Source: CAZKJL01 sp964611095 (lineage in GTDB: Bacteria > Patescibacteriota > Gracilibacteria > Peribacterales > Peribacteraceae). From it: a stretch of 55,763 nt of DNA. The translations under genes and the position numbers were made by a program. Each line of letters starts with the position of its first letter. Positions within the stretch are counted from its first letter, which is position 1. The notes beneath the pieces were generated by a model, which had not been told where the DNA came from, ran no database searches, and was given only the letters and a program-made list of their open reading frames with translations. This document shows positions 7,573 to 15,968 of the stretch, piece after piece. The stretch lies in the NCBI GenBank assembly GCA_964611095.1, contig CAZSWJ010000007.1:1-55763 (forward strand). The letters are read 5' to 3'.

Positions 7573-7576
7573 TTTC

Positions 7577-8773
7577 ATGATTGCCCACATTGACGCTGAT
7601 TCTTTTTTTGCCTCCGTCATCGTCCGCTCACATCCCGATTTGCGCGGTAAACCCGTCCTTGCCATCGGCATGGGCGGCGGTTGTGTCATTGCGGCGACGT
7701 ACGAAGCCAAAGCAAAGGGCGTGAAGACGGGCATGCGCTTAAGCGACGCCAGGCAACTCGTACCCGAGGCCATTGAGATGGCGGCCGACTTCCGCGAGAC
7801 GGGCATCGCATCGGAGCAGATCGAATCGATTCTCCGCAGTCACTGTCCCCTTGTGGAACAAATGTCGATCGACGAGTGGTACCTGGACCTGGGCTCGCTC
7901 GTGGGAGGCGTGCCGAAGGACCCGAAGGCATGGGGCAGAGAGATCCAACAAGAAATCTTGAGCATGACGGCACTCTCGGTTTCGGTCGGCATTGCGGGCA
8001 GCAAGCTCCTCTCCAAGATGGCCGGTGAGTACCGCAAGCCCGCAGGGGTGACGTACGTAAAGGAAAGCGCGGTCGAAGCATTCCTCCGTGACCGCCCCGC
8101 CGCGGCAATCCCCGGCATCGGGCGCCAACGCCAAGCCAAGACCGACGCCTTGGGCTGGGTCACGGCCTGGGACATCGCCACGGCTTCCGATGCGGCGATG
8201 ATTCGTTTGTGCGGCCAGCCCGGCACCGAGATGAAGCGTGAGCTCCTGGGTGAACGGTTGTCCAAAGTGACCGAAGTCATTCGTCCACCCAAGTCCATTT
8301 CGCGCTGCCGCACCTTCCGTGCGACGACCGACGCCAAGATTCCCCGCGCACATCTGCTCAAGCACTTGGAGTACTGCGTTTCCAAGATGCGGCGCTGGAA
8401 TTTCGGCTGCACCGATGCGTCGGTGTGGATCCGCACGCCCGACTTCGCCTACCGCGGGGCGCACCGCAAGCTCGACCGCGTGTGCGTGACGGCCGAGGAG
8501 CTGCTTCCGGTGGTCTTGAGTGCCCTCAACGGCGTCGCCTGGCACCAGAGCCGCTTCAACCAAGTCGGACTCGCCTTACACGGCTTCAAGCCTTCGGACG
8601 CACCGCAGCAATCACTTTTTGAGGACCCGAACAAAGCCCTCTCGAAAGAAAATCTGCAAGCAGCGATGGATGACCTGCACTCACGGTTCGGACGAGACAG
8701 CATCACGCGTGCCGCAGCACTGCCGGTTTCTTCGGGGACGGAAAAGAATTTGGATTTTTCGATCGTAGAGTAG
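7577..8773 (+). CDS. dinB: Y-family DNA polymerase (DinB/Pol IV-like)
   Basis: Translesion DNA polymerase of 398 residues. Catalytic motifs are present: IDADSFFASV (first metal Asp), YEAKAKGV and MSIDEWYLDL (the S-x-DE pair). A helix-hairpin-helix region (IPGIGRQRQAKTDALGWVTAWDIA) and a little-finger domain (ISRCRTFRATTDA) follow. It ends QQSLFEDP, a degenerate beta-clamp-binding-like stretch (QQSLF). It is probably the second gene of the lexA operon, split off by the inserted S23-type element. There is no SOS box directly upstream. Confidence 0.9.
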   Translation: MIAHIDADSFFASVIVRSHPDLRGKPVLAIGMGGGCVIAATYEAKAKGVKTGMRLSDARQLVPEAIEMAADFRETGIASEQIESILRSHCPLVEQMSIDEWYLDLGSLVGGVPKDPKAWGREIQQEILSMTALSVSVGIAGSKLLSKMAGEYRKPAGVTYVKESAVEAFLRDRPAAAIPGIGRQRQAKTDALGWVTAWDIATASDAAMIRLCGQPGTEMKRELLGERLSKVTEVIRPPKSISRCRTFRATTDAKIPRAHLLKHLEYCVSKMRRWNFGCTDASVWIRTPDFAYRGAHRKLDRVCVTAEELLPVVLSALNGVAWHQSRFNQVGLALHGFKPSDAPQQSLFEDPNKALSKENLQAAMDDLHSRFGRDSITRAAALPVSSGTEKNLDFSIVE

Positions 8774-8820
8774 GAATGACGGTGACCTTCGTTGCGGCAA
8801 GCAACAGGTTTTTCTTTTAT

Positions 8821-8859
8821 GGGGGAGGAGGGAACCTTGTTCGGTTCCCTACCTCCCCC
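8821..8859. repeat. Strong GC-rich hairpin
   Basis: GGGGGAGG and AGGGAACC (8821-8836) pair with GGTTCCCT and CCTCCCCC (8843-8859) through a 6-base loop with one bulged A. That gives 16 base pairs. No T-run follows on either strand, so it is not a standard terminator, although it lies where transcripts of the polymerase gene (+) and valS (-) converge. Confidence 0.7.
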
Positions 8860-8903
8860 AAACCCCCATTACCCTCCTAACGGTACCGAGCTGTACATCC
8901 TCC

Positions 8904-9104
8904 GTGTCGCATTGGAAAAATGCCGTCACGCTTCACGTGAAGCGGAGCGTGAAAAAGTCCACTGTTCGAGGCCCGCTGGCCGAGTTTGGACTTTTTAGCG
9001 GAGCGAACGTAGAAGCGTAGGTCATTTTTCCACGAGCGACTGTTTTTCTTTGCCACTTTCTTTTGCGTCAAAAGAAAGTGGAGGAAGATCGCGGACAAAG
9101 AAGT
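8904..9104. repeat. Dispersed 128-base repeat, copy 1 (with a 73-base insertion)
   Basis: Apart from an extra 73 bases at 8945-9017, it matches 47767-47894 at all but two of 128 positions. The core is a perfect 13-bp stem, CCACTTTCTTTTG-CGT-CAAAAGAAAGTGG (9053-9081). The extra segment is flanked by direct GAAGCG copies and contains its own stem, AAAAAGTCCA (8952-8961) with TGGACTTTTT (8987-8996). It lies 16 bases past the valS stop. Nothing else is seen in the 347-base gap 8774-9120 apart from the hairpin at 8821. Confidence 0.85.
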
Positions 9105-9120
9105 AACAATCGTAACAACA

Positions 9121-11880
9121 CTAGATCGACTTGAGCCTCTCCTCGATCTTTTTGAGCTTGCCTTCCGCATCCGAAAGCTTCGCCTTTTCGGCTTCTACAA
9201 GCTCTTTCGGCGCCCTGTCCACGAATGCTTTGTTGCTGAGCTTTCCGGACAGAACTTTGACGTACTTCGTCAGCTCCGCCTGCTCTTTCGTCAGACTTTC
9301 CTTGAGTTTCGCAGGGTCAAACAGTCCCGCGAGTGAGAGATGAATCTCGATATCGGCGAGGAATACGCTCGCCGCATTCTCGATTTTTGCGGAATCGGTC
9401 TTGATGGTGAGACTTTTGATCTTCCCGAGACGACGAATGTGCGATTCCTGCGATTCGAGAAGCTCGCCGTGCTTCTTGCTGATGAGCGTGATATCGATTT
9501 CTTTTCCGGGCTCGATGTTTTGGTCGGTGCGAAGCTTACGAATCGCCGTGATGACATCGATAAGCGTCTGCAAACCATCGAACGCCTTCTGATCCTTGCG
9601 CTCTTTCTTCATCACGGGCCATTCGGTCGAAATAAGCGCTTTGGCCCCCTTGGGGGCAACCTGCGACCACAGCTCTTCGGTGACGAACGGACAATACGGG
9701 TGGAGCAAACGGAGTACGCGACGGAGAACATGCACGAGAACAGCGTGATTCGCCGTGCCTTTGCTCAGTTCCAAGTACCAGTCGCAGAAATAATCCCAGA
9801 CGAACGCGTAGAGCTTCTCCCCCACTGCGCTGAGTTCGTACTTTTCGAGTCCTTTCGTCACCTCATCGATGAGAACTTCGGATGCATGGAGTACCGCACG
9901 GTCGGCGAGCGAGAGAGTTTTGGGGTCGGGAAGTTTTTCAATCGATGTGGGATCGATTCCCGCCTGCTCGCACTGCATGAGCACGAAACGGGACGCGTTC
10001 CACAGCTTGTTGATGAAGTTTCGGTACCCCGCGATTTTCTCTTCGTAGAGCCGTGAATCGGCTCCGGGGCTCTGGCCGACGATCATGGAGAGACGCAGTG
10101 CGTCCGCTCCGTAGTTACTGATGATATCGAGCGGGTCGATCATCGTATCGGGATCGGATTTGCTCATTTTTCGTCCGTCGCGCGTGCGGATAAGGCCGTG
10201 CAAGTACACCGTCTTGAACGGAATTTGTCCCGTGGCGTACGTCGTCATGAGAATCATGCGCGCCACCCAGAAAAAGAGGATGTCGTACCCCGTCTCCATG
10301 ACGTTCGTCGGGTGAAACGTTTGGAAATCGGGACTTCCCTTGAGCATATCCTCGATGGAAAGGCTCATGTCTTCGGTCAGTTTGGGGTCAATGAGCGTGG
10401 ACCAGGTCCACAGACCCGACGAGAACCATGTGTCGAGCGTATCGGGGTCCTGTTCTACCGCACCCCCGCACTCCGGGCATTTCGAGAGCTCTTGAGCGGA
10501 AACTATCATTCCGTTTTTCACTTTCCACTTTCCACTTTCCACTCCTGCGGATTCTCGCTTCGCATCAGCGCAGCCCTGACAATAATAAACGGGCACCCTG
10601 TGTCCCCACCAAATCTGGCGCGAGATGCACCAGTCGCGCAAATTATCGATCCAGTGGAAGTACGTTTTGCCGAATCGATCCGGAATGATCTCGATGTCGC
10701 CGTGATGCACGACGGAATGCATGATTTGCTTCAGGCTCATCTTCTCTTTTTTCTTCGATCCTTTGGACTGCCACTCGACGACTTCTTTATTGACGTCAAT
10801 GAACCACTGAAGCTTGATTTGTGGCTCCAGGACGCCACCGCCGCGCTGGCTCACTGCCTTGTTGTGCACGTAGTTTTCATCGACTTTCACGAGCAAACCC
10901 TTGGATTTCAGTTTCTCGGCGATCAGCGGACGAGCTTCATCGATCTTCATGCCTTTGAATTCACCGGCGATGTCCAAAAGTCGTCCGTCGAAGTCGATGA
11001 CCTGTTCTTTTTCAAGGCCGTGACGTTCGGCGATCTCGAAGTCGGCGTGGTCGTGCCACGGCGTGATGGTCATGACACCCGTTCCGAACTCCATATCGAT
11101 CGCGGCGTCTTTGATGACCGTCGCCCGCACCGGACCATTGATCCATTCGGCCTCAAACGTATCGCCGTGTTTGTATTTCTTGTAGCGCTTGTCGTCCGGG
11201 TGCATGACGACGTACTTGTCGCCGAACTTCGTCTCGGGGCGCGACGTTGCGATCTGGAACGGACCGTACGTGAACGTGTAGAAGGGCGCCTTTTCCTCTT
11301 TATACGTCACTTCGTCGTCCGAGACCGTAGTCTGGAGCTTGGGATCCCAGTTCACGATGCGATGACCGCGGTAGATGAGTCCATCGGCGTACATCTTCTT
11401 GAAGACTTCGTTCACGCAACGGTTGAGCGCAGGCTCGAACGTGTAGCGCTCGCGGCTCCAGTCGCACGACGAACCCATTTTGCGGACTTGTGAGCGAATC
11501 GTGTTTTTACTCTGCTCCACGAACTCCGCGATTTTGGCGATGAGCGGCTCACGACCAAGCTGCTTACGCGGATCTTTCATGCCACCCTTCTGCAAATTCT
11601 TGATGACGACGTTCTCGGTGGCGATGGCGGCATGGTCGGTGCCCGGCACCCAGAGCGCCTTCTTTCCCTGCATGCGCGCGAAGCGAATGAAGATGTCCTC
11701 GAGTGCCAGCATCACGGCGTGACCCAAGTGCAGCTGTCCCGTCGCGTTCGGCGGCGGCATGCTCACGGTAAAAGGCTCGCCCTTCGGGTTACAAGCTTCG
11801 GGCTTGAAGGCACCGCTGTCCTCCCACATTTTGTAGATGCGGTCTTCGGTCGCCTTGGGGTCGTAGGCCTTCTCGAGCAT
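9121..11880 (-). CDS. valS: Valyl-tRNA synthetase
   Basis: Class I synthetase that charges tRNA-Val, 919 residues, normal for the family. It has the HIGH motif as HLGH in PPPNATGQLHLGHA, then the editing domain, then KMSKS in RDGRKMSKSDPDTMID. An anticodon-binding domain and a C-terminal coiled coil (LTKEQAELTKYVKVLSGKLS) follow. The zinc-ribbon region (YCQGCADAK ... CPECGG) contains an unusual run, GVESGKWKVKNG, encoded by heptamer repeats at 10515-10542. Its own promoter is likely: TACACT (11887-11892) lies 6 bases before the ATG, giving a leaderless mRNA. Confidence 0.97.
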   Translation of the reverse strand: MLEKAYDPKATEDRIYKMWEDSGAFKPEACNPKGEPFTVSMPPPNATGQLHLGHAVMLALEDIFIRFARMQGKKALWVPGTDHAAIATENVVIKNLQKGGMKDPRKQLGREPLIAKIAEFVEQSKNTIRSQVRKMGSSCDWSRERYTFEPALNRCVNEVFKKMYADGLIYRGHRIVNWDPKLQTTVSDDEVTYKEEKAPFYTFTYGPFQIATSRPETKFGDKYVVMHPDDKRYKKYKHGDTFEAEWINGPVRATVIKDAAIDMEFGTGVMTITPWHDHADFEIAERHGLEKEQVIDFDGRLLDIAGEFKGMKIDEARPLIAEKLKSKGLLVKVDENYVHNKAVSQRGGGVLEPQIKLQWFIDVNKEVVEWQSKGSKKKEKMSLKQIMHSVVHHGDIEIIPDRFGKTYFHWIDNLRDWCISRQIWWGHRVPVYYCQGCADAKRESAGVESGKWKVKNGMIVSAQELSKCPECGGAVEQDPDTLDTWFSSGLWTWSTLIDPKLTEDMSLSIEDMLKGSPDFQTFHPTNVMETGYDILFFWVARMILMTTYATGQIPFKTVYLHGLIRTRDGRKMSKSDPDTMIDPLDIISNYGADALRLSMIVGQSPGADSRLYEEKIAGYRNFINKLWNASRFVLMQCEQAGIDPTSIEKLPDPKTLSLADRAVLHASEVLIDEVTKGLEKYELSAVGEKLYAFVWDYFCDWYLELSKGTANHAVLVHVLRRVLRLLHPYCPFVTEELWSQVAPKGAKALISTEWPVMKKERKDQKAFDGLQTLIDVITAIRKLRTDQNIEPGKEIDITLISKKHGELLESQESHIRRLGKIKSLTIKTDSAKIENAASVFLADIEIHLSLAGLFDPAKLKESLTKEQAELTKYVKVLSGKLSNKAFVDRAPKELVEAEKAKLSDAEGKLKKIEERLKSI
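10515..10542 (-). repeat. In-frame heptamer array inside valS
   Basis: Read on the minus strand, three copies of GTGGAAA and one GTGAAAA lie in tandem within the valS coding sequence. They encode VESGKWKVK between the two cysteine pairs of the zinc ribbon. The unit matches the intergenic heptamers at 1225-1259 and 25222-25256. The reading frame is kept through the array. Confidence 0.8.
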
Positions 11881-12030
11881 GCGGAAAGTGTACCAGGAAA
11901 AACACTCTCTGCATCGATGTCTTGGTAAGGACGGAAAACCGCGACGGTCAGACGAAAGACCGAGGTATCGGAAGTGGGAAAAATGTAAGATTTTTCTTTG
12001 CGCGACGTCTCAAAGTTTTATAATGGGTCT

Positions 12031-12486
12031 ATGCAGATGACGATGACTTGGTCGGCGAAAGAACACCGCCTCGTGCGGAGGTTCGAACATATGAAACAAG
12101 GGTGGAACGAATCCATGGCCTATCAGCCGTTGCCCGAAGCGCAGAACGGCACGGCAAGCGGGCTCACCAAAGGCGCGAACGCGGTCGGAAAAGGCATTCA
12201 TGAACTCGTGACGGTGTTCGACTCCGCGGTGCATCAACTCATCGATCCGAATGCACCGAAGCCGCTGGGCACAGGACCGATGCGCCGCTCTCGGCGTACC
12301 GCAGGAACGACGATTGGCCGCGTCTTCAGCGGAGATATGCTGAAGAAACCGATCCGCACACTGGCGACCGCTGCGTATGAAACCGTCTTCGAGCTGCCGC
12401 AGAGCGCACTGCTCGATATCCCGGAGACGCTCTCGGGAAATACGAATAGCACACGTTACAACGTTCAAAAAACCCTCGCCGCATGA
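12031..12486 (+). CDS. Unknown protein, leaderless gene
   Basis: A 151-residue protein (MQMTMTWSAKEHRLVRRFEH...) with no recognisable domain and no clear membrane helix. The middle and C-terminal parts alternate short helices and Ala/Thr-rich stretches. ATG 12031 is chosen because a perfect TATAAT (12019-12024) lies exactly 6 bases upstream, as in many genes here; ATG 11998 would lie upstream of that box. It overlaps the next small gene by 4 bases (ATGA), so the two are probably translated together. Confidence 0.7.
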   Translation: MQMTMTWSAKEHRLVRRFEHMKQGWNESMAYQPLPEAQNGTASGLTKGANAVGKGIHELVTVFDSAVHQLIDPNAPKPLGTGPMRRSRRTAGTTIGRVFSGDMLKKPIRTLATAAYETVFELPQSALLDIPETLSGNTNSTRYNVQKTLAA

Positions 12487-12626
12487 TCAACGCTCCTGCT
12501 CTTCCGATCACCAAAGCGGTGGTCACGAATCCTTTGTTTCTTGATGTCCTCGCCGTAACCGTCGTGGTCGCAGGCGTCATCGGCGGCGTACGTTGGCTCG
12601 CCGGAAAAGCGTTTTCCAAATCCTGA
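12483..12626 (+). CDS. Small single-helix membrane protein, unknown
   Basis: A 47-codon frame beginning MINAPALPITKAVV at an ATGA overlap with the preceding stop. It has one hydrophobic helix (about residues 18-38, LFLDVLAVTVVVAGVIGGV) and a basic tail ending KAFSKS. The overlap and helix argue for a real gene, but there is no family support. Confidence 0.55.
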   Translation: MINAPALPITKAVVTNPLFLDVLAVTVVVAGVIGGVRWLAGKAFSKS

Positions 12627-12677
12627 TCGCACCCGCGACAAGCATCGCCAAAACGGCTACACTGTGCGCCAACTCCC

Positions 12678-12980
12678 ATGCCCACATATCACTTTCGCTG
12701 CCCGCAGTGCAAAAAAGAAATCGAGATGAAGTTGCCCTTCGGGTCGACCGAGCGTCCGCCGTGTTCCGACTGTAAAACACCGACCGAAAAGTACATCGTG
12801 CCGCCGGCGATTCAGTTCAAGGGCAGCGGGTTTTATAAAACAGACAGTGCGGGAGGCGTGAAGCCGAAGACAACTCCCGCCGCTCAGGAAGCCAAGGAAA
12901 CGAAACCGGCTGAGACAAAGCCGACTGAAACGAAGTCTGTGGAGACAAAACCCATGGAGAAAAAAGCGGATACAAAATAG
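12678..12980 (+). CDS. FmdB-type zinc-ribbon protein
   Basis: A 100-residue protein with the FmdB regulatory-protein zinc ribbon at the N-terminus: MPTYHFRCPQCKKEIE, then PPCSDCKTPTEK, giving four zinc-binding cysteines. A low-complexity tail follows, with repeats of KPTETK/KPAETK type (about residues 65-100), very rich in Lys, Thr and Glu. Function is unknown; relatives are named for a regulator of formamidase. It may be co-transcribed with the two preceding small genes and is closed by a bidirectional terminator. Confidence 0.85.
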   Translation: MPTYHFRCPQCKKEIEMKLPFGSTERPPCSDCKTPTEKYIVPPAIQFKGSGFYKTDSAGGVKPKTTPAAQEAKETKPAETKPTETKSVETKPMEKKADTK

Positions 12981-13006
12981 GACCGCTTTCGCGGCCCTAT
13001 CTTTTT
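12978..13006 (+). terminator. Bidirectional terminator between fmdB-like gene and pnp
   Basis: TAGGACCGC (12978-12986), loop TTTC, GCGGCCCTA (12991-12999) with one mismatch. TCTTTTT follows on the plus strand and TTTTGTA on the minus strand. It serves both converging transcripts. Confidence 0.85.
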
Positions 13007-13020
13007 AGCGTGCGAATGAA

Positions 13021-15246
13021 TTAACGACGTGGTCCTCCGCGGAATCCTCCACCGCCGCGTCCGCCGAAGCTGGGACGAGGAGGAGGTGCCACCCACCCTG
13101 CGGGGGGAGGCGTCATCTGCTTGAGAGACAAGCGCGTCTTGCCTTCCACGGCATCGTACTCGATGCACTTGGCCTGAACCGTCTGGCCGACCTTGAGCAC
13201 GTCCTCGACCTTTTCGGTGCGGGTCCATGCGAGCTCGGAGATGTGGATCATGGCGTCTTTGCCGCGAGCAAACTCCACGATGGCGCCCGTACCGTCGATG
13301 ATGCGGGTGACCGTCGCGTCGTACACTTTGCCGACTTCCGGCTTCTCCACGATGCCGAGGATCCATTCCTTGGCTTTGACCATGGATTCGCCGTTGACGG
13401 CCGTAACGAAGACCAAGCCGCTGTCCTCGATGTCGATCTCGACGCCGAGTTCCTTGGTGATCTTCTGGATGGTTTCGCCGCCCTTACCGATGACGAGGCG
13501 GATGCTCTCGGGATCGATCTGAATCGTCTCGATGCGCGGTGCGTACGGAGACATTTCTTTGCGGGGTTCGTGGATTGCCTTCAGCATGACCTTGAGAATC
13601 TCGGCACGTCCGACCTTGGAGCGCTCGAGAGCGTCCTTGAAAACGGAGTCCGGGAGACCCTTGATCTTGATGTCCATCTGGATGGCCGTGATTCCTTTGG
13701 CCGTTCCTGCGAGCTTGAAGTCCATGTCGCCGCCGAAGTCCTCTTCGTCTTGGAGGTCGGAAACGATGATGTACTTGTTCTTGGTTTCATCGGAGATGAG
13801 GCCGAGAGCGATGCCGGACACGGGTGCCGTGATGGGCACGCCGGCGGCCATGAGAGCGAGCGTGGAACCGCAGGTTGCCGCCATGGAGGAGGAACCGTTG
13901 CTTTCCAAGATCTCGGTGACGGTGCGGATGGTGTACGGGTACGTCTCGACGCTGGGGAGCACGGGCTCCAGAGCGCGCTGCGCCAAGTTGCCGTGACCGA
14001 TTTCGCGGTTACCCACGAAGAGACGGTTGCTCGTCTCGCCGACGGAGAACGGCGGGAAGTTGTAGTGGTGCATGTAGCGAAGCTCATGCTCACCTTCCAT
14101 TCCTTCGACCAGCTGGCGGTCGCCGGGAGAACCGAGCGTGCAGGTCGTAAGACCCTGGGTCTCGCCGCGCTGGAACAGTGCGGAACCGTGAACGCGGTTC
14201 GGGAGAATGTCGATGATGGCCGAGAGCTCGCGGATCTGGTCCACTTTGCGGCTGCTCATGCGGATGCCTTCCTCGAGGACGAGGCGGCGCATTTCGGCCT
14301 TGATGATCTTGTCGACGAACGAACCGGCCTTCTCAAGGGCGTCGGCCAAATATTTCTCTTCGATGGGCGTGGCGGGCGGCTTGTGCGAGTACTTCTCTTT
14401 GATCTGCTCGGCAGCCTTTTCCATGAGATCGGTGAAAATCTTGCGGCGCTCCAATTTGCCGAGATCTTCCTTGATGGCCTTCGTGACGACGGGCAAGGCC
14501 CACGACTCGAGCATCTTGTAGTCCTCATCGTGGAGATAGAACGGAACGGCAAGCTCGAATTTGGCCTGACCGATTTCCTTCTGGATGTCGACGAAGAACT
14601 TGGCGATTTTCTGGGCCCACTTCTTGCCGAATTCGATGCCGCGGAGAACGTCCTCTTCGGACACCTGGTTTGCTCCGGCTTCGATCATGACGACGCGCTC
14701 CAGAGAAGCGGTGACGATCATGTCGAGATCGGCTTTCTTGCGTGCTTCCACGGACGGGTTCAGCACGAGTTCGCCGCCGATGAGGCCGACGCGGACGGTG
14801 CCGAGCGTGCCCTCGAACGGACAGCTGGAGATGGCGCAGGCCAAGTTGGCTGCGTTGGCGGAAGCGATGTCATGCTCGTGGATGAAGTCGTAGCTGAGCA
14901 CGGTGCAGAACACCTGGATATCGTTGCGCAAGTACTTCGGGAACATCGGACGCAAACCGCGGTCGATGACACGAGCCACGAGAACGTAGTCGTCACCGGG
15001 ACGACCTTCGCGCTTGCGGAAGCGGCTGCCGGAGATTTTTCCACCGGCGTAATACTTCTCCTGGTAGACCAGTTGAAGCGGGAGGAAGTCCACACCCGGA
15101 CGCACTTTGGCGCTGACGGTGCAGTTACTCATACTCACCGTGTCACCCATCTGGACGAGAACGGTGGAGTTGGCCTGACGGGCGAGTTGCCCGGTACGAA
15201 CGACCATCGGCTCATCGCCGAGCATCAAGGAATATTCCTTTTGCAT
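13021..15246 (-). CDS. pnp: Polyribonucleotide nucleotidyltransferase (PNPase)
   Basis: Phosphorolytic 3'-to-5' exoribonuclease of the mRNA decay machinery, 741 residues. It has two RNase PH domains, a KH domain (LVIGKGGETIQKITKELGV) and an S1 domain (VGKVYDATVTRIIDGTGAIVEF). An Arg/Gly-rich tail (FGGRGGGGFRGGPRR) may bind RNA. The start MQKEYSLMLGDEPMVV at 15246 matches the family N-terminus; the frame runs further upstream. rpsO lies just upstream as in many bacteria, but here a terminator and a separate promoter stand between them. The leader is about 160 bases. Confidence 0.96.
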   Translation of the reverse strand: MQKEYSLMLGDEPMVVRTGQLARQANSTVLVQMGDTVSMSNCTVSAKVRPGVDFLPLQLVYQEKYYAGGKISGSRFRKREGRPGDDYVLVARVIDRGLRPMFPKYLRNDIQVFCTVLSYDFIHEHDIASANAANLACAISSCPFEGTLGTVRVGLIGGELVLNPSVEARKKADLDMIVTASLERVVMIEAGANQVSEEDVLRGIEFGKKWAQKIAKFFVDIQKEIGQAKFELAVPFYLHDEDYKMLESWALPVVTKAIKEDLGKLERRKIFTDLMEKAAEQIKEKYSHKPPATPIEEKYLADALEKAGSFVDKIIKAEMRRLVLEEGIRMSSRKVDQIRELSAIIDILPNRVHGSALFQRGETQGLTTCTLGSPGDRQLVEGMEGEHELRYMHHYNFPPFSVGETSNRLFVGNREIGHGNLAQRALEPVLPSVETYPYTIRTVTEILESNGSSSMAATCGSTLALMAAGVPITAPVSGIALGLISDETKNKYIIVSDLQDEEDFGGDMDFKLAGTAKGITAIQMDIKIKGLPDSVFKDALERSKVGRAEILKVMLKAIHEPRKEMSPYAPRIETIQIDPESIRLVIGKGGETIQKITKELGVEIDIEDSGLVFVTAVNGESMVKAKEWILGIVEKPEVGKVYDATVTRIIDGTGAIVEFARGKDAMIHISELAWTRTEKVEDVLKVGQTVQAKCIEYDAVEGKTRLSLKQMTPPPAGWVAPPPRPSFGGRGGGGFRGGPRR

Positions 15247-15414
15247 AAAAATAAGAGGGAAAGAAACCTGTCCTGAAACGGACGAAGGATGCCCTCTCCC
15301 ATGCATCAAAGGACTTTTGGTTGGGGTTTGGATCTACACATCAACGCTTGCTCGAAGCGCTCGTGCGTAAATCCAATCAAAAATCCGCAGTGATGATGGG
15401 AAGGAGCTGCGATC

Positions 15415-15443
15415 ATTATACGTCACACGGCTTTTTGCCACAA
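15415..15443 (-). promoter_or_regulatory. Promoter of pnp
   Basis: On the minus strand: TTGTGG (15438-15443), 17-base spacer, TATAAT (15415-15420). Transcription would start near 15408 and leave a leader of about 160 bases. Its length suggests post-transcriptional control as known for pnp in other bacteria; no defined structure is claimed. Confidence 0.7.
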
Positions 15444-15451
15444 GCAAACAC

Positions 15452-15475
15452 AAAAAGAGCGCACCCTGTGCGCTC
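15452..15475 (-). terminator. Terminator of rpsO
   Basis: On the minus strand GAGCGCAC, loop AGG, GTGCGCTC (15475-15457), then five Ts (15456-15452). It is placed 25 bases after the rpsO stop. Confidence 0.9.
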
Positions 15476-15499
15476 CTTCTAAATGACGAGGTAAACGGT

Positions 15500-15769
15500 C
15501 TACTGCTCGAGGTCCAAAGCTTTGAGGATCTTGCCGTAGGACTTCTCATCGTTCATTTTGAGGTACGTGAGAAGTTTGCGGCGCTGAGCGACCATGGCGA
15601 GGAGTCCGCGGCGTGCCGAGTTGTCCTTCTTGTGCTCTTTCAAGTGCTTGGTGACCTGATCGATGCGCTTGGTGAGAATGCCCACCTGGACCTCCGGCGA
15701 GCCGGTGTCCTTGGCGTGAGTCTGGAACTTTCCGATGATCTTTTTCTTACTGGCCTTCTTGAGAGCCAT
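15500..15769 (-). CDS. rpsO: 30S ribosomal protein S15
   Basis: Primary 16S rRNA-binding protein of 89 residues, exactly the usual length. It begins MALKKASKKKIIGKFQTHAKDT and contains GSPEVQVGILTKRIDQVTKHL and the basic helix RRGLLAMVAQRRKLLTYL. The start at 15769 is set by homology; the frame continues upstream without support. It has its own strong promoter, a leader of about 90 bases where S15 autoregulation could act, and a terminator. Confidence 0.97.
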   Translation of the reverse strand: MALKKASKKKIIGKFQTHAKDTGSPEVQVGILTKRIDQVTKHLKEHKKDNSARRGLLAMVAQRRKLLTYLKMNDEKSYGKILKALDLEQ

Positions 15770-15867
15770 AAAAGGTGGGGGTGGAAAAGGAGAGGGACGC
15801 GCGGAAAATAATTCTCCAAGCCTCTCTGGAAGCGAACGCGCTAACAGGGAAGCTCGGTAGCCGGGAA

Positions 15868-15896
15868 ATCCTAGGCTTTGGAGCAAAAATTGTCAA
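15868..15896 (-). promoter_or_regulatory. Promoter of rpsO
   Basis: Minus strand TTGACA (15891-15896, consensus), 17-base spacer, TAGGAT (15868-15873). It leaves a leader of about 90 bases before the rpsO ATG at 15769. Confidence 0.8.
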
Positions 15897-15932
15897 TGCT
15901 GCGGCTGACGCAAGCCAAAAAACAATCAAACA

Positions 15933-15961
15933 GTGGACGAACGTCCACCCTGTGCTACCAT
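15933..15961 (+). promoter_or_regulatory. Predicted SOS box and -10 of rmuC
   Basis: GTGGACGAACGTCCACC (15933-15949) contains the perfect palindrome GTGGACG-AA-CGTCCAC. It matches each of the two lexA-promoter boxes at 15 of 17 positions. A -10-like TACCAT (15956-15961) follows, 7 bases before the rmuC ATG. The box overlaps the expected -35 position, so a bound repressor would block transcription. Confidence 0.7.
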
Positions 15962-15968
15962 GCGGAAC

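Noticed and set aside
8821..8859. Intrinsic terminator of the polymerase gene
   Set aside because: The hairpin is strong but lacks a T-run on either strand.
9053..9081. Terminator function of the 13-bp stem in the 128-base repeat
   Set aside because: No U-tract follows on either strand, and the same stem recurs with its flanks as a dispersed repeat.
13243..15276. 677-codon open frame antisense to pnp
   Set aside because: It is the mirror of a codon-biased gene; the pnp strand has complete PNPase motifs, a promoter and a terminator.
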